A stretch of 41,238 bases of DNA from Alphaproteobacteria bacterium (GCA_013203465.1 JABMNR010000063.1:1-41238), one strand, 5' to 3'; shown: positions 8,172 through 15,777, numbered from the stretch's first letter. The notes: generated by a model not told the origin, from the letters alone. Translations and numbers: made by a program.

Positions 8172-9323
8172 TCAATCATCCCATTCGGTGGTGTTGCCGT
8201 CCCATTGGGTCTGGTCGTAGTCCCAGACGGTCTGCAGCACCGTGTTGCCCTGCTGGGTGTAGTAGGTGAGTTCGTTCGGCCCGAAGTGGCGGGTGGAGTC
8301 GCGGATTACGGTTCCGTCACGCGGATGGGACCTCACGGCGGAACCATAGACCGGTCCGTCGAGTGGTCGGCCGCCGGCCCAGGCATCGGGGTCCGGGTAG
8401 ACGAGGAACCCCGGAATCTCGGGCCACGCTCCGCGGGTATCGTCGAGCCTGAGCGCCAGCATCCGCGGCTGCGGTTCCAGGGCGTCGGCGAATCCCCTTC
8501 GCATGGCACCGGAGAACCGGACCGAGCCGTCGCGCCAGACACCCTGGACGCGTCGTCCTTCCAGTCCCAGACCGACATCCAGTCTGGTCGTGATCCGAGC
8601 GGTCCCAAAACTGAGCCCCACCCACTGCACGGCACCAGTCCGAGATGCGAGTACCCCGTACCGCCACACACCGTCGTGGAGGACACGGGCCGGCGAAGCG
8701 CGCCGATGTGTCCCGTCGCGGAACCCGGGACGCCGGCTGGCCAGAGCCAACCCAGCACGCAGCATCGGCGAGGCCGCCGCGACTGTTGTTCGGTTCTCCG
8801 ACAGCGTCGCCCGTAGCTCGAGGCTGCGCAGGTGCGAGCGGGCGTTCTTCCAAACGTCGATCGCGATACGGGCAAGCCGTGCGACTTCCGGGTCGAACCC
8901 CTTGTCGTTGCCGAGGTCCAGGGTGACGGAGAACAGCGCCCAGCGGCGACCGACGTTGTAGTCCTCCGTGCCGTCACGTCGGACCGTGGCGTCGTGGCGG
9001 AGAACCGCCTGGCCTTCCTGCACCGTGGCGTCCCGGAACCCGGCACTCACCAGACCCCGCCGGACAGCGTAAGGCGTGCCCTTGTAGCGGTGCAGTTCGA
9101 CCGCGGCAGCAACCATCGAGCGGCGCTCCGCCTCAGTTGTCGCCAGAGCCCACTCCTCGCCGATCGACAACGACCAAGCCAGCCAAGGCAGCAGATGCGC
9201 CGGGATGGTCCTCGGGTTCCAGAGATCCCGGTTCGGCACCGGGATGTCCGACAGGCGGGCCAGACTGATAGCCAGTGCCTGCTCGGCCGCACTCGCGTTC
9301 GACGGCAGCAGGGACGCTGTCAT
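8172..9323 (-). CDS. Phage tail protein I (P2 gpI-like) with long C-terminal extension
   Basis: The first 190 or so residues match gpI of P2-type baseplates: MTASLLPSNASAAEQALAIS, then RDLWNPRTIPAHLLPWLAWS and MVAAAVELHRYKGTPYAVRR. gpI joins W and J in the baseplate wedge. P2 gpI is about 176 residues; this one has 383, so roughly 190 residues are extra. The extension has repeated beta-like segments with R-D-G motifs (PGFRDGTHRRASPARVLHDG, GVWRDGSVRFSGAMRRGF) and probably forms a fibre-docking or fibre-like domain. Its start overlaps the stop of gene J by four bases. The family call is secure; the extension's role is inferred. Confidence 0.88.
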   Translation of the reverse strand: MTASLLPSNASAAEQALAISLARLSDIPVPNRDLWNPRTIPAHLLPWLAWSLSIGEEWALATTEAERRSMVAAAVELHRYKGTPYAVRRGLVSAGFRDATVQEGQAVLRHDATVRRDGTEDYNVGRRWALFSVTLDLGNDKGFDPEVARLARIAIDVWKNARSHLRSLELRATLSENRTTVAAASPMLRAGLALASRRPGFRDGTHRRASPARVLHDGVWRYGVLASRTGAVQWVGLSFGTARITTRLDVGLGLEGRRVQGVWRDGSVRFSGAMRRGFADALEPQPRMLALRLDDTRGAWPEIPGFLVYPDPDAWAGGRPLDGPVYGSAVRSHPRDGTVIRDSTRHFGPNELTYYTQQGNTVLQTVWDYDQTQWDGNTTEWDD

Positions 9324-10216
9324 CGCGCGTCATCCACCGTGACCGTGATGTCGATGCCCGTGCAGTACGGAGCCTCGTCCTCAGCCACGATCAGATCCGT
9401 CGCCGGTGCCAGCAGAGCGACCGTGCGGCACCCGGGCTGGTGCAGTGCCGCCAGCAGGCCCGACACCGCAACCTCCGCCCCGATCGCATGGCGGTCCGCC
9501 ACATAGGCCGACGCGGCAGCCAGAGCCTCGGCGCGAACCAGATCAGGATCCGGACCCGATCGAACACGCAGCTGCGCCGCAACCGTGTAGGGGATCACGG
9601 TCGCCGATACCACGCTGACGCTGTCGGTGAGCGGCCGCACCTTGTCGGCTGATACCGCGGAGCGGACCGTCGCGATCAGCCCCGCATCGGCAGTGCCGTC
9701 GCCGAGCGTCGACAGGATGGTCACGCGAACCAGCCCCGGTGCTGGGCTCGCCACCGACACGTCCTTGACCATGGAGGACGCCGACAGCGTGTGGAACCGA
9801 TAGGCCTGCCGCGACCCGGCTGTCGGATAGCCCTCGAGGGCAAGGACGATGCGCTGGCGGAACCGTTCGTCGCCCTCCATCATCGCCACTCTCGGTGGCG
9901 TCGCGTTCGGTGCTGCTGCCTCGACCTCCAGACGAGCGACGTTCAGAAGAGCGCCGAGGTGATCGAGGTCGGACCCGATCGCGGTCGCCACCAGGACCGC
10001 GCGCGCCGCGTCGTTGACGCGCTGGCGGAGCAGCACCTCCCGATAGGCGGCGACCTCCAGCAACTTGATAGCGGGATCGCTCTCCAGATCGGCCGTGTAA
10101 TCCGGCCACCGGGCAACCAGATCCGCCTTCAAGGCTGCCAGCACCGTCTCGTAGTCGATCGCCTCGACAACCGTCGGGGCCGGCAGGCGCGACAGATCGA
10201 TCGCGGCGTCGGTCAC
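9320..10216 (-). CDS. Baseplate assembly protein J (P2 gpJ-like)
   Basis: A 298-residue baseplate wedge protein of the gpJ/Mu gp47 family. The N-terminus has the family signature: ADLVARWPDYTADLESDPA followed by IKLLEVAAYREVLLRQRVND and AARAVLVATAIGSDLDHLGA. The C-terminal half (VRVTILSTLGDGTADAGLIA, DSVSVVSATVIPYTVAAQLR) is the usual beta-rich part. Length equals P2 gpJ (about 302). It sits between W (three-base gap) and I (four-base overlap), the canonical V-W-J-I order apart from the PAAR and toxin-antitoxin genes between V and W. Confidence 0.93.
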   Translation of the reverse strand: MTDAAIDLSRLPAPTVVEAIDYETVLAALKADLVARWPDYTADLESDPAIKLLEVAAYREVLLRQRVNDAARAVLVATAIGSDLDHLGALLNVARLEVEAAAPNATPPRVAMMEGDERFRQRIVLALEGYPTAGSRQAYRFHTLSASSMVKDVSVASPAPGLVRVTILSTLGDGTADAGLIATVRSAVSADKVRPLTDSVSVVSATVIPYTVAAQLRVRSGPDPDLVRAEALAAASAYVADRHAIGAEVAVSGLLAALHQPGCRTVALLAPATDLIVAEDEAPYCTGIDITVTVDDAR

Positions 10217-10219
10217 GCG

Positions 10220-10558
10220 CTACTCCACGGTGATGCCGTCGAGGGTGATGGTGCGGCCGTCCGGGAGGTGGCGGACCACGAGCTCGATGGTGAGGCGACC
10301 CGGCACCGCCTCGGTGACCGCAATCCGCTCGACGCGAACTCGCGGCTCCCACCGTCGAAGTGCCCGGGCGGTAGCAGCGAAGATCTCCACTCGCAGCCCC
10401 GGCGACATCGGCCGGTCGATCAGTCCCGGCAGATCCGAGCCGTAGTCCCGGCGCATCACCCGGGTCCCGATGCGCGTGGTCAGGATGTCGCGGATCGACT
10501 GGCGCAGATGGTCGATGCCGGCGAGCGCGGCACCGGTGGTGGCATCCATGCCTTCCAT
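10220..10558 (-). CDS. Baseplate assembly protein W (gpW/gp25 family)
   Basis: A 112-residue protein with the T4 gp25/P2 gpW fold signature: HLRQSIRDILTTRIGTRVMR followed by RDYGSDLPGLIDRP, then RRWEPRVRVERIAVTEAVPG and an ending in IELVVRHLPDGRTITLDGI. Members form the inner baseplate wedge and are related to TssE of type VI secretion. The lysozyme domain of some gp25 relatives is absent, as in P2 W. It is separated by three bases from J and from the PAAR gene, so all are co-transcribed. Confidence 0.93.
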   Translation of the reverse strand: MEGMDATTGAALAGIDHLRQSIRDILTTRIGTRVMRRDYGSDLPGLIDRPMSPGLRVEIFAATARALRRWEPRVRVERIAVTEAVPGRLTIELVVRHLPDGRTITLDGITVE

Positions 10559-10561
10559 GGA

Positions 10562-10861
10562 TCAGTCTCCCGCGAAGACGTCCGGACTGCCGGTCGCGAC
10601 CGCCGAACCGCAGGCGACGGGGTCGCCGATACGCGCCAGTTGGCGGCCGTTGACGTAAACCGTGCGACTGCCGGCAGCCTGCACGCTCGCATGGGTCTCT
10701 GGAATGTCCGGGCAAGTGTGCGGCAGCCAGGCGTCATGCTGGCGATGCGCCGGTCTGCGGTTGACGAACACGTCCGGGCTGCCCTCGGCATTGGGGCGAG
10801 CCGGCCAGCAGCCGTGGCCGGTGCAGAGATCGGCGAGACGGGCGACGGCGGGCATGGGCAC
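10562..10861 (-). CDS. PAAR-domain spike tip protein
   Basis: A 99-residue protein starting MPMPAVARLADLCTGHGCW. It carries PAAR-type features: PxRxGD-like turns (QLARIGDPVACGSAVATGSP), repeated short strands (SPDVFVNRRPAHRQHD, SRTVYVNGRQLARIG) and several Cys/His residues (C13, C18, H63 area) that could bind one metal ion at the tip. PAAR proteins cap the VgrG/gpV spike of contractile tails. Its partner gpV is encoded across the toxin-antitoxin insertion. The start at 10861 lies in the short divergent region shared with the toxin-antitoxin promoter, so if transcription does not cross the cassette from V, a new minus-strand promoter is needed here. Confidence 0.85.
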   Translation of the reverse strand: MPMPAVARLADLCTGHGCWPARPNAEGSPDVFVNRRPAHRQHDAWLPHTCPDIPETHASVQAAGSRTVYVNGRQLARIGDPVACGSAVATGSPDVFAGD

Positions 10862-10862
10862 C

Positions 10863-10891
10863 TTGATTTAGTAAGGACAATTCCTTACGTT
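10863..10891 (+). promoter_or_regulatory. Promoter and palindromic operator of the toxin-antitoxin pair
   Basis: A perfect 7-bp inverted repeat GTAAGGA-CAAT-TCCTTAC occupies 10871-10888, 24 bases before the antitoxin ATG. A possible -35 box TTGATT (10863-10868) and a weak -10 TACGTT (10886-10891) are 17 bases apart, with the palindrome filling the spacer. AbrB-fold antitoxins typically repress their own promoter by binding such palindromes, so autoregulation is likely. The boxes are inferred by eye. Confidence 0.6.
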
Positions 10892-10912
10892 CAACAGGCG
10901 AGGAGACCGACC

Positions 10913-11233
10913 ATGCCGAACGTACATGCAACCGCCACCATCACGTCGAAGGGACAGGTCACCCTGCCCAAGGCGGTCCGTCAGGCGCTCGGCGTCGACG
11001 CCGGCAGCCGCATATCCTTCGACCTACGCGGCGACGACGTCATCGTGACCCGAGCCGAGGAGGAACCGCATGCCGATCCGGCGATCGAGGCGTTCCTCGA
11101 AGTGTTGGCCCAGGACATCCGGTCGGGGCGCAACGTCGGCGCCCTGCCGGAGAGATTGGCCGCTGCGCTGACGGCTCTCCCCGACGGGCCGGTCGACATC
11201 GACGAGCTGATCGACGGTGACGTTGCCCTCTGA
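10913..11233 (+). CDS. prlF: Antitoxin of PrlF/SohA type (AbrB/SpoVT fold)
   Basis: A 106-residue protein with an N-terminal swapped-hairpin AbrB domain (ATATITSKGQVTLPKAVRQA, then LGVDAGSRISFDLRGDDVIV). The C-terminal half (PAIEAFLEVLAQDIRSGRNV) is the PrlF-type toxin-binding region. It neutralises the YhaV RNase encoded immediately after it and represses the operon. GGCGAGGAGACCGACC precedes the ATG at 10913. The stop and the toxin start overlap (TGATG). It is read against the surrounding structural genes, the mark of an inserted cargo pair. Family call from the neighbour and both domains. Confidence 0.9.
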   Translation: MPNVHATATITSKGQVTLPKAVRQALGVDAGSRISFDLRGDDVIVTRAEEEPHADPAIEAFLEVLAQDIRSGRNVGALPERLAAALTALPDGPVDIDELIDGDVAL

Positions 11234-11682
11234 TGCAGCGGCATGGCTGGACGCTGCTGTTCCATGACTGTCTGGTCGAGCAGTTGGATCGTCTGGCCGC
11301 AGCGGCCGGAGTGATCAGTGAACCCGAACCCTTGAACGCCAACGCCAAGCTGCTCCTGGCATTGCGGCACGCAATGTTCGAGGTGGTCCCGAGCAACCCC
11401 GGCGCCGACGTACACCGACAGGGCAATACGCTCGGCAAAGCGCACCGGCATTGGCGCCGGATCAAGATCGGCCAACGGTTCCGCTTGTTCTTCCGATATG
11501 ACGCCCGTGCCCGGATCATCGTCTATGCCTGGGTCAACGACGAGAAGACGCTGAGAACCCGAGGTGCGCGCAACGACGCCTACACGGTCTTCCAGAAAAT
11601 GCTGGACCGAGGGAACCCACCGGACAGCTGGGACGCCCTCGTACAGCAGGCTCACAAAGAACCGGAACGCGGACATGGCTAG
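11233..11682 (+). CDS. yhaV: Type II toxin YhaV, ribosome-dependent RNase
   Basis: A 149-residue toxin. Recognisable YhaV segments are LNANAKLLLALRHAMFEVVP, PSNPGADVHRQGNTLGKAHR, HWRRIKIGQRFRLFFRYDAR, IIVYAWVNDEKTLRTRGARN and DAYTVFQKMLDRGNPPDSW. YhaV is a RelE-superfamily endoribonuclease that cleaves mRNA at the ribosome. The gene overlaps the antitoxin by one base. Its TAG stop shares the palindromic tetranucleotide CTAG with the stop of the convergent baseplate V gene, so the insertion is seamless and no V codons are visibly lost. As prophage cargo it could stabilise the prophage or act against other phages. Confidence 0.93.
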   Translation: MQRHGWTLLFHDCLVEQLDRLAAAAGVISEPEPLNANAKLLLALRHAMFEVVPSNPGADVHRQGNTLGKAHRHWRRIKIGQRFRLFFRYDARARIIVYAWVNDEKTLRTRGARNDAYTVFQKMLDRGNPPDSWDALVQQAHKEPERGHG

Positions 11683-12158
11683 TTCAAATCGATCCGCGTG
11701 GCACGGACAGTGACGTTGTCGGCGGTCATGACCAGTTCGCTGACGCCGATGGCGAACGTGATCGAGCCACCGGCCGGCACCTCGAGGCGGTAGTGGTGCC
11801 CGGCCCGGTCGTAGCGCTCGAACGCCCCGTCCTTCCACACCGTGGTCGACACCTCGACCCGGTCGGCCGGCGCAGGTGCTGCTGCACGATAGAGCGCGCC
11901 CAGGACGCAGCCCTGGTTCAGCTCGCCGCCAGGGCAGAGGACGAGCACCTGCTCGCCGATCTCGGGCGGATGCCAGGTGACGTCGCCCTCGGCGCGGGAG
12001 GTCAGGAACGGCAGCCAGTTGCTGAGGATCGGCCCGCTCCGAACCCGCACGCGGGCGGCGGTGTAGTCGGCCTCGGCGATTGTGCCGTAGAGCGCCATGC
12101 AGCCGAGCCGTCGCTCGATGTCGGCGACGTCACGGTTCAGATGCAGCCGCTCGCCCAT
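11679..12158 (-). CDS. Baseplate assembly protein V (spike, P2 gpV-like)
   Basis: A 159-residue spike protein. Residues 1-100 hold the OB-fold of the gpV/VgrG family (LYGTIAEADYTAARVRVRSG, NWLPFLTSRAEGDVTWHPPE, IGEQVLVLCPGGELNQGCVL, GALYRAA), followed by a short beta-helix-like tail (TFAIGVSELVMTADNVTVRA). It forms the central puncturing spike that the PAAR protein caps. In P2-like phages V is followed directly by W; here the PAAR gene and the opposing toxin-antitoxin pair lie between. The start overlaps the stop of the upstream gene (TGATG). Confidence 0.93.
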   Translation of the reverse strand: MGERLHLNRDVADIERRLGCMALYGTIAEADYTAARVRVRSGPILSNWLPFLTSRAEGDVTWHPPEIGEQVLVLCPGGELNQGCVLGALYRAAAPAPADRVEVSTTVWKDGAFERYDRAGHHYRLEVPAGGSITFAIGVSELVMTADNVTVRATRIDLN

Positions 12159-12700
12159 CAGGTCTGCAGCATCAAACTGGTCAGCGACTGGTACTCTGGC
12201 TCGACCGGCGGCCCGAACGGCGAGTAGATCTTCAGCCGAACATCCGTTGGAGCGACAGCTTCCTCATCCGCTTCGCGGACCGTCCAGTACACCACCTCGT
12301 AGCCGAGCCGGGCGACGACAATGGGTGTGTCGCCGTCACCGTCGATATCGATATCGGTGCGCAACAGCCGCATGGACTCGGCAAGCCGGCCGAGGGTGTC
12401 TTCCTCCTCGAAGGCAGTCTCGACATCGGCGGCGATGCGGTCCACCTGACCGTCGGCTTGCTCGCCAGCGGCGACGATCTCGATGGCGAGTTCGAGCACA
12501 CGGCGTGTCGGGCCGCCCGGGCCGTCCGGCGTGCCGTCGACCCGCTCGTCGCGGGCATAGACCAGGATCGCGGGCAGCGCCTTGGCGAACAGCGGTGTGG
12601 TGCGGTTCACGTGTACGCGGTCGCCCGCTTCCGTCCGTGGTGCCGCACCGGCGAGCTGTGTCTGCACGGCGTCGCGGATCTGACTACGGGGATGGGTCAT
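12158..12700 (-). CDS. Phage head-tail joining or tail terminator-like protein
   Basis: A 180-residue protein starting MTHPRSQIRDAVQTQLAGA. Recognisable features are a helix, then TPLFAKALPAILVYARDERV, a strand RVLELAIEIVAAGEQADGQV and DRIAADVETAFEEEDTLG, which together resemble the compact alpha/beta fold of tail terminator proteins (lambda gpU-like). Terminator proteins cap the tail tube and bind the head connector. It sits between the FII-like joining gene (four-base overlap) and spike gene V, exactly where the terminator is expected. The family call rests on fold pattern and position, not on a clear motif. Confidence 0.6.
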   Translation of the reverse strand: MTHPRSQIRDAVQTQLAGAAPRTEAGDRVHVNRTTPLFAKALPAILVYARDERVDGTPDGPGGPTRRVLELAIEIVAAGEQADGQVDRIAADVETAFEEEDTLGRLAESMRLLRTDIDIDGDGDTPIVVARLGYEVVYWTVREADEEAVAPTDVRLKIYSPFGPPVEPEYQSLTSLMLQT

Positions 12701-13020
12701 GGCTGCACCCGATGCAGTATCAGCTTTGCCCCACCCATGCCGTCGGTGCGGATGTCGACCACGCGGTAGTCGCTGCCGGCGACCGTCAGCGTGTCGCCTT
12801 CCTCCGGCTCGACCGGCAGGTCGGCGAGCAGGACGTCCAGCACGGGGGCCGTCGTGGTCACCGGCACGCCGCCGGCGAGCCCGGCCTCGGCATGCTCGGC
12901 ATGGAAGATGGCGGCGATGGTGACAGGATCGCCGACCTGCGGCCGATAGAGCACCGTGGTGGCGAACGCGTCCCGCGCGGCGCCGCCGACCATGGCGGCC
13001 AGATCGTCCCATCCGGTCAT
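12697..13020 (-). CDS. Head-tail joining protein (lambda FII-like)
   Basis: A 107-residue protein starting MTGWDDLAAMVGGAARDAFA. The small beta-barrel pattern (TTVLYRPQVGDPVTIAAIFH, LLADLPVEPEEGDTLTVAGS, DYRVVDIRTDGMGGAKLIL) matches the phage-attachment family that includes lambda FII and Gifsy-2 STM2605. These proteins form the lower ring of the connector on which the tail docks. It lies 19 bases after the capsid gene and overlaps the next gene by four bases, the lambda order E - FI/FII. Confidence 0.72.
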   Translation of the reverse strand: MTGWDDLAAMVGGAARDAFATTVLYRPQVGDPVTIAAIFHAEHAEAGLAGGVPVTTTAPVLDVLLADLPVEPEEGDTLTVAGSDYRVVDIRTDGMGGAKLILHRVQP

Positions 13021-13039
13021 GATGTCGACCCCGCCCGCG

Positions 13040-14065
13040 TCAGTTCGAGCTGAAGAGCCGGACGACGAGCGCCGGGCGCTTCACGATCGGCAGCGGGTTC
13101 GACTGGCTGTAGACATCGATGCCGGTGCCGTTCTCGCGGGCGATCTGATAGGCGTACAGTTCCTGGCCGTAGGTACCGACCGCGTCCATCAGGTTGGCCG
13201 GCGCGAAGAACGTCCGGAAGGTGTCGGTCGTCCCCATCGGGAAGGCGATGCCCTCACCGACCGTCAGCAGGCTGTCGGTCTGACCGGTCGATAGCGTGAC
13301 GGTGCCGAGATACTCCTCGAAGGCGAGGCCGCCGAAGCGGAAGCCGGTCCGCAGGTCCTGTCGGAGCGGGTTCAACCCGGCGTTCGCCTCGAAGTACTTG
13401 TAGGCCTCCTCCACCCGCTTGTGGACGATCAGCTTGTCCCAGAACCCGGGGCTGACCAGGGCGTGCACGCTGGTCATGCTCTCGCCCTTCAGGTTCTCCT
13501 CGACGTGGCGCAGCACCTCTCGGCACTTGCCGAGCACGTCCGTGGTCTCGGTGCCGAGCTTGAAGTCGACCGACTTGGCCGTGATCGCGAACTCGGCGTG
13601 CCAGTCATAGACGGTCCGGCCCGCACCATCCTTGGTGATACCGTGAAGCGCCTTGGCCCGCATGTACTCCAGCGTCTGGGCGTGCTTCCAGCGCATGCGG
13701 GTGAGCTTGCGCATCATCACCTGGGCGAGCGGATCCTCGGCGGCGGCGAGCCCGAAGCCACGCTTGCCCTGGACCTCCTCGGGCAGCACCACGTCGTTGT
13801 GTGGGATGTGCGGCACGGTGAAGGAGCGCATGCTGGCGGTCTCGGACGAGCCGACGGTCGCGGGCGCCCCGGGGGCCACGGCCGGCAGCAAGCGCAGCTC
13901 GCCCTCGATCTGCTCGACGGTGACCTGGCGCTGGCTGATGGGCTCGGGCGTGAACAGGCCCAGGCCCCCAAGTCTTCCATAGCGGTTGGGCAGCAGCTGA
14001 ATGGCCGCCGTCATCTCGGCCAGCGTGTAGCCGCCGCCGTCGAAGGGGTTGACGATCACGGTCAC
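13040..14065 (-). CDS. Major capsid protein (lambda gpE family)
   Basis: A 341-residue protein, the same length as lambda gpE. It contains family segments GLFTPEPISQRQVTVEQIEG, TVPHIPHNDVVLPEEVQGKR, VMMRKLTRMRWKHAQTLEYM, ALHGITKDGAGRTVYDWHAE and, near the end, FAPANLMDAVGTYGQELYAY. It builds the icosahedral shell. I chose the GTG at 14065 (MTVIVNPFDGGGYTLAEMTA) because CTGGAGGTCC stands eight bases upstream; reading further upstream gives a low-complexity Ser/Pro/Arg segment typical of untranslated GC-rich DNA. Decoration gene D is 34 bases upstream. Confidence 0.93.
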   Translation of the reverse strand: MTVIVNPFDGGGYTLAEMTAAIQLLPNRYGRLGGLGLFTPEPISQRQVTVEQIEGELRLLPAVAPGAPATVGSSETASMRSFTVPHIPHNDVVLPEEVQGKRGFGLAAAEDPLAQVMMRKLTRMRWKHAQTLEYMRAKALHGITKDGAGRTVYDWHAEFAITAKSVDFKLGTETTDVLGKCREVLRHVEENLKGESMTSVHALVSPGFWDKLIVHKRVEEAYKYFEANAGLNPLRQDLRTGFRFGGLAFEEYLGTVTLSTGQTDSLLTVGEGIAFPMGTTDTFRTFFAPANLMDAVGTYGQELYAYQIARENGTGIDVYSQSNPLPIVKRPALVVRLFSSN

Positions 14066-14099
14066 GGGTCGGACCTCCAGAGTTCGCAATGATGAGGGT

Positions 14100-14492
14100 T
14101 CAGACGGCCAGGCGGGCGACGAGGCCGTGAGCGGCGAGTTCGGCCAGCTTCGCGGCGCGCTTGGTCGCATCGTCGACCGAGGCGTCCATCACGAGCGCGG
14201 CATCGGCGAGGACGACGGGCCCGCGCGCGAGCACCACGGCCTCGGTGTTGCCGGCGGTCGCATCGGTGGTGTTCAGCAGCACGGCGGACGCGAGTTCCGC
14301 ACCCTCGATGCCGACGGTCACCGCGGCGGGCGACAGCGCGTAGGTGCCGTCTGCCGTTACACGGCCGAGCACCGCGCCCATCGGATAGGAGCTGCCGGCA
14401 CGAAGCGTCACAGTCTCTCGGGTGTAGTCGCGGTCGAACTCGCGCTTCACCAGGTCGCCCAGGACACTGGGCGCGGTCAGGACAGTGGCCAT
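14100..14492 (-). CDS. Head decoration protein (lambda gpD-like)
   Basis: A 130-residue protein. It starts MATVLTAPSVLGDLVKREFD and shows the gpD-like beta pattern RETVTLRAGSSYPMGAVLGR, then AVLLNTTDATAGNTEAVVLA and RGPVVLADAALVMDASVDDA. Decoration proteins sit as trimers on the expanded capsid and stabilise it against DNA pressure. It lies three bases after the protease/scaffold gene and just before the capsid gene, the lambda C-Nu3-D-E order. Confidence 0.9.
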   Translation of the reverse strand: MATVLTAPSVLGDLVKREFDRDYTRETVTLRAGSSYPMGAVLGRVTADGTYALSPAAVTVGIEGAELASAVLLNTTDATAGNTEAVVLARGPVVLADAALVMDASVDDATKRAAKLAELAAHGLVARLAV

Positions 14493-14495
14493 GGA

Positions 14496-14894
14496 TCAGC
14501 CCTCCCGGCCGGCGGCGGCAGCGGCCCGGGCTGCCCGGAGCAGCGGGCTGTCGGCGGACGGTGCGGGGCGCTCGCCAGCCGACGCTGGTCCTGCGACGGG
14601 AGCCGCCGCCACGATGTCGAGACCGGCGTCGCGGGACGCGAGCGTGTCGAGCACGCTGCGGCGGAGCACTGCCGGGTCGAAGCCGCGGCGCATGGCCTCG
14701 GCGGCGTCGACGGTGACGCCGAGGCGTGCGGCCTGGGCGGCGACGGTCATCAGCTCGGCCATCTCAGCGCGGAGCTGTACTGCGAGGCCCGCGTCGGCGG
14801 CGGCCGACACGACCGGTGCTGCGGTCTCAACGATCATGGCCGGCTCGAGTGCATCAGCACCCGCAGGCGGTTGTTCGGGCAAGCCCGTCTTCAT
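14496..14894 (-). CDS. Nested capsid scaffold protein (Nu3-like), internal start in protease gene
   Basis: An in-frame internal ATG at 14894 (MKTGLPEQPPAGADALEPAM) is preceded by AAGGAG six bases upstream (14901-14906), a better ribosome binding site than many in this window. It would give a 132-residue protein rich in Ala, Glu and Arg (LAVQLRAEMAELMTVAAQAA), typical of scaffolds. In lambda the scaffold Nu3 is made from an internal start inside gene C in the same way. What is seen: ATG and Shine-Dalgarno. What is inferred: its use. Confidence 0.7.
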   Translation of the reverse strand: MKTGLPEQPPAGADALEPAMIVETAAPVVSAAADAGLAVQLRAEMAELMTVAAQAARLGVTVDAAEAMRRGFDPAVLRRSVLDTLASRDAGLDIVAAAPVAGPASAGERPAPSADSPLLRAARAAAAAGREG

Positions 14895-15773
14895 GGGAGT
14901 CTCCTTCACGTGAGGGAACGCTCTGGCGGCAATGGACCGAGGCCGGCCAAGCCGCTCGGCAAATGCGGTCAGCACGGCATCGAAGCTGCCGATCCGGTCG
15001 GCGAGCCCGGCGGCAACTGCGCGCTCGCCCCGGAACGTGGCGGCCTCGGTCTGCCGAATGACGATGGCTGTGATCCCGCGATTGCGGGCGACCAGATCGA
15101 CGAAGGCGTCGTTCAGCGCGTCGACGTCGGCCTGGATCCGGGCGCGCGCCGAGTCCGACAGCGGCAGATGCGGGGAGCCGTCGATCTTGTGCGCCCCGGC
15201 GTGAACGAAGCTGTAGGCAAGACCGGCCTGTCGGTCGGCTGCACTCTGGTCGACATGGACCGCGACCACGCCGATTGATCCGACCTCCGCGGTGCGGGTC
15301 AGCCAGATCTGCTCGGCGACCGACGCGATCGCGTAACCGGCCGAGAGAGCCGCCTCGTCGGCGATTGCCCAGATCGGCTTCCCGCTGGCGCGCTGGAGTT
15401 CGCTGAGCCGGTCGGCCAGATCGAACACCCCGCCCGCCTCGCCCCCGGGCGTGTCGAGCTCGAGCAGCACTCCCCGGACGTCAGCGGACGACAAGGCAGC
15501 TTCGATCTCGTCGCCGATGTCGGCGTAAGCCGTGAGTCCTGACGCGGCGGCCAGGTATGAGGATCGCCGCACCAGGGTGCCGAGCACCGGTACCACAGCG
15601 ATGCCTGGCTCGATGACCTGCGGCGCCGGACGGTCAGTAGCGCCCGACGGCAACGGCAACGAGCCGCCCGCCAGTCGAGGGCCGAGCGCCTCCAGGATGG
15701 CGGCCAGCTTCGGGCGCGCGATCATGAGCGGCGTGCCGTATAGGCGCGCTGCCAGGTGCGGCAGGTCGGTCAT
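14496..15773 (-). CDS. Head maturation protease, S49 family (lambda gpC-like)
   Basis: A 425-residue protein. The N-terminal 280 residues are an S49 (SppA-type) peptidase: GIAVVPVLGTLVRRSSYLAA, GVLLELDTPGGEAGGVFDLA, and AALSAGYAIASVAEQIWLTR with the nucleophile Ser at about residue 144, then EVGSIGVVAVHVDQSAADRQ and the base Lys at about 196 (FVHAGAHKID). The C-terminal 130 residues are Ala/Glu-rich and helical, the scaffold part. The ATG at 15773 is four bases after the portal stop. The protease processes connector and scaffold during prohead assembly. A nested scaffold gene is listed separately. Confidence 0.92.
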   Translation of the reverse strand: MTDLPHLAARLYGTPLMIARPKLAAILEALGPRLAGGSLPLPSGATDRPAPQVIEPGIAVVPVLGTLVRRSSYLAAASGLTAYADIGDEIEAALSSADVRGVLLELDTPGGEAGGVFDLADRLSELQRASGKPIWAIADEAALSAGYAIASVAEQIWLTRTAEVGSIGVVAVHVDQSAADRQAGLAYSFVHAGAHKIDGSPHLPLSDSARARIQADVDALNDAFVDLVARNRGITAIVIRQTEAATFRGERAVAAGLADRIGSFDAVLTAFAERLGRPRSIAARAFPHVKETPMKTGLPEQPPAGADALEPAMIVETAAPVVSAAADAGLAVQLRAEMAELMTVAAQAARLGVTVDAAEAMRRGFDPAVLRRSVLDTLASRDAGLDIVAAAPVAGPASAGERPAPSADSPLLRAARAAAAAGREG

Positions 15774-15777
15774 GGCG

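Noticed and set aside
2164..9323. Diversity-generating retroelement acting on the fibre genes
   Set aside because: No reverse transcriptase gene and no template/variable repeat pair with adenine-biased differences was seen.
9791..10912. Long N-terminal extension of the antitoxin reading frame through baseplate genes
   Set aside because: The conserved antitoxin begins at 10913 with its own Shine-Dalgarno and operator; the upstream part is antisense to W, J and PAAR.
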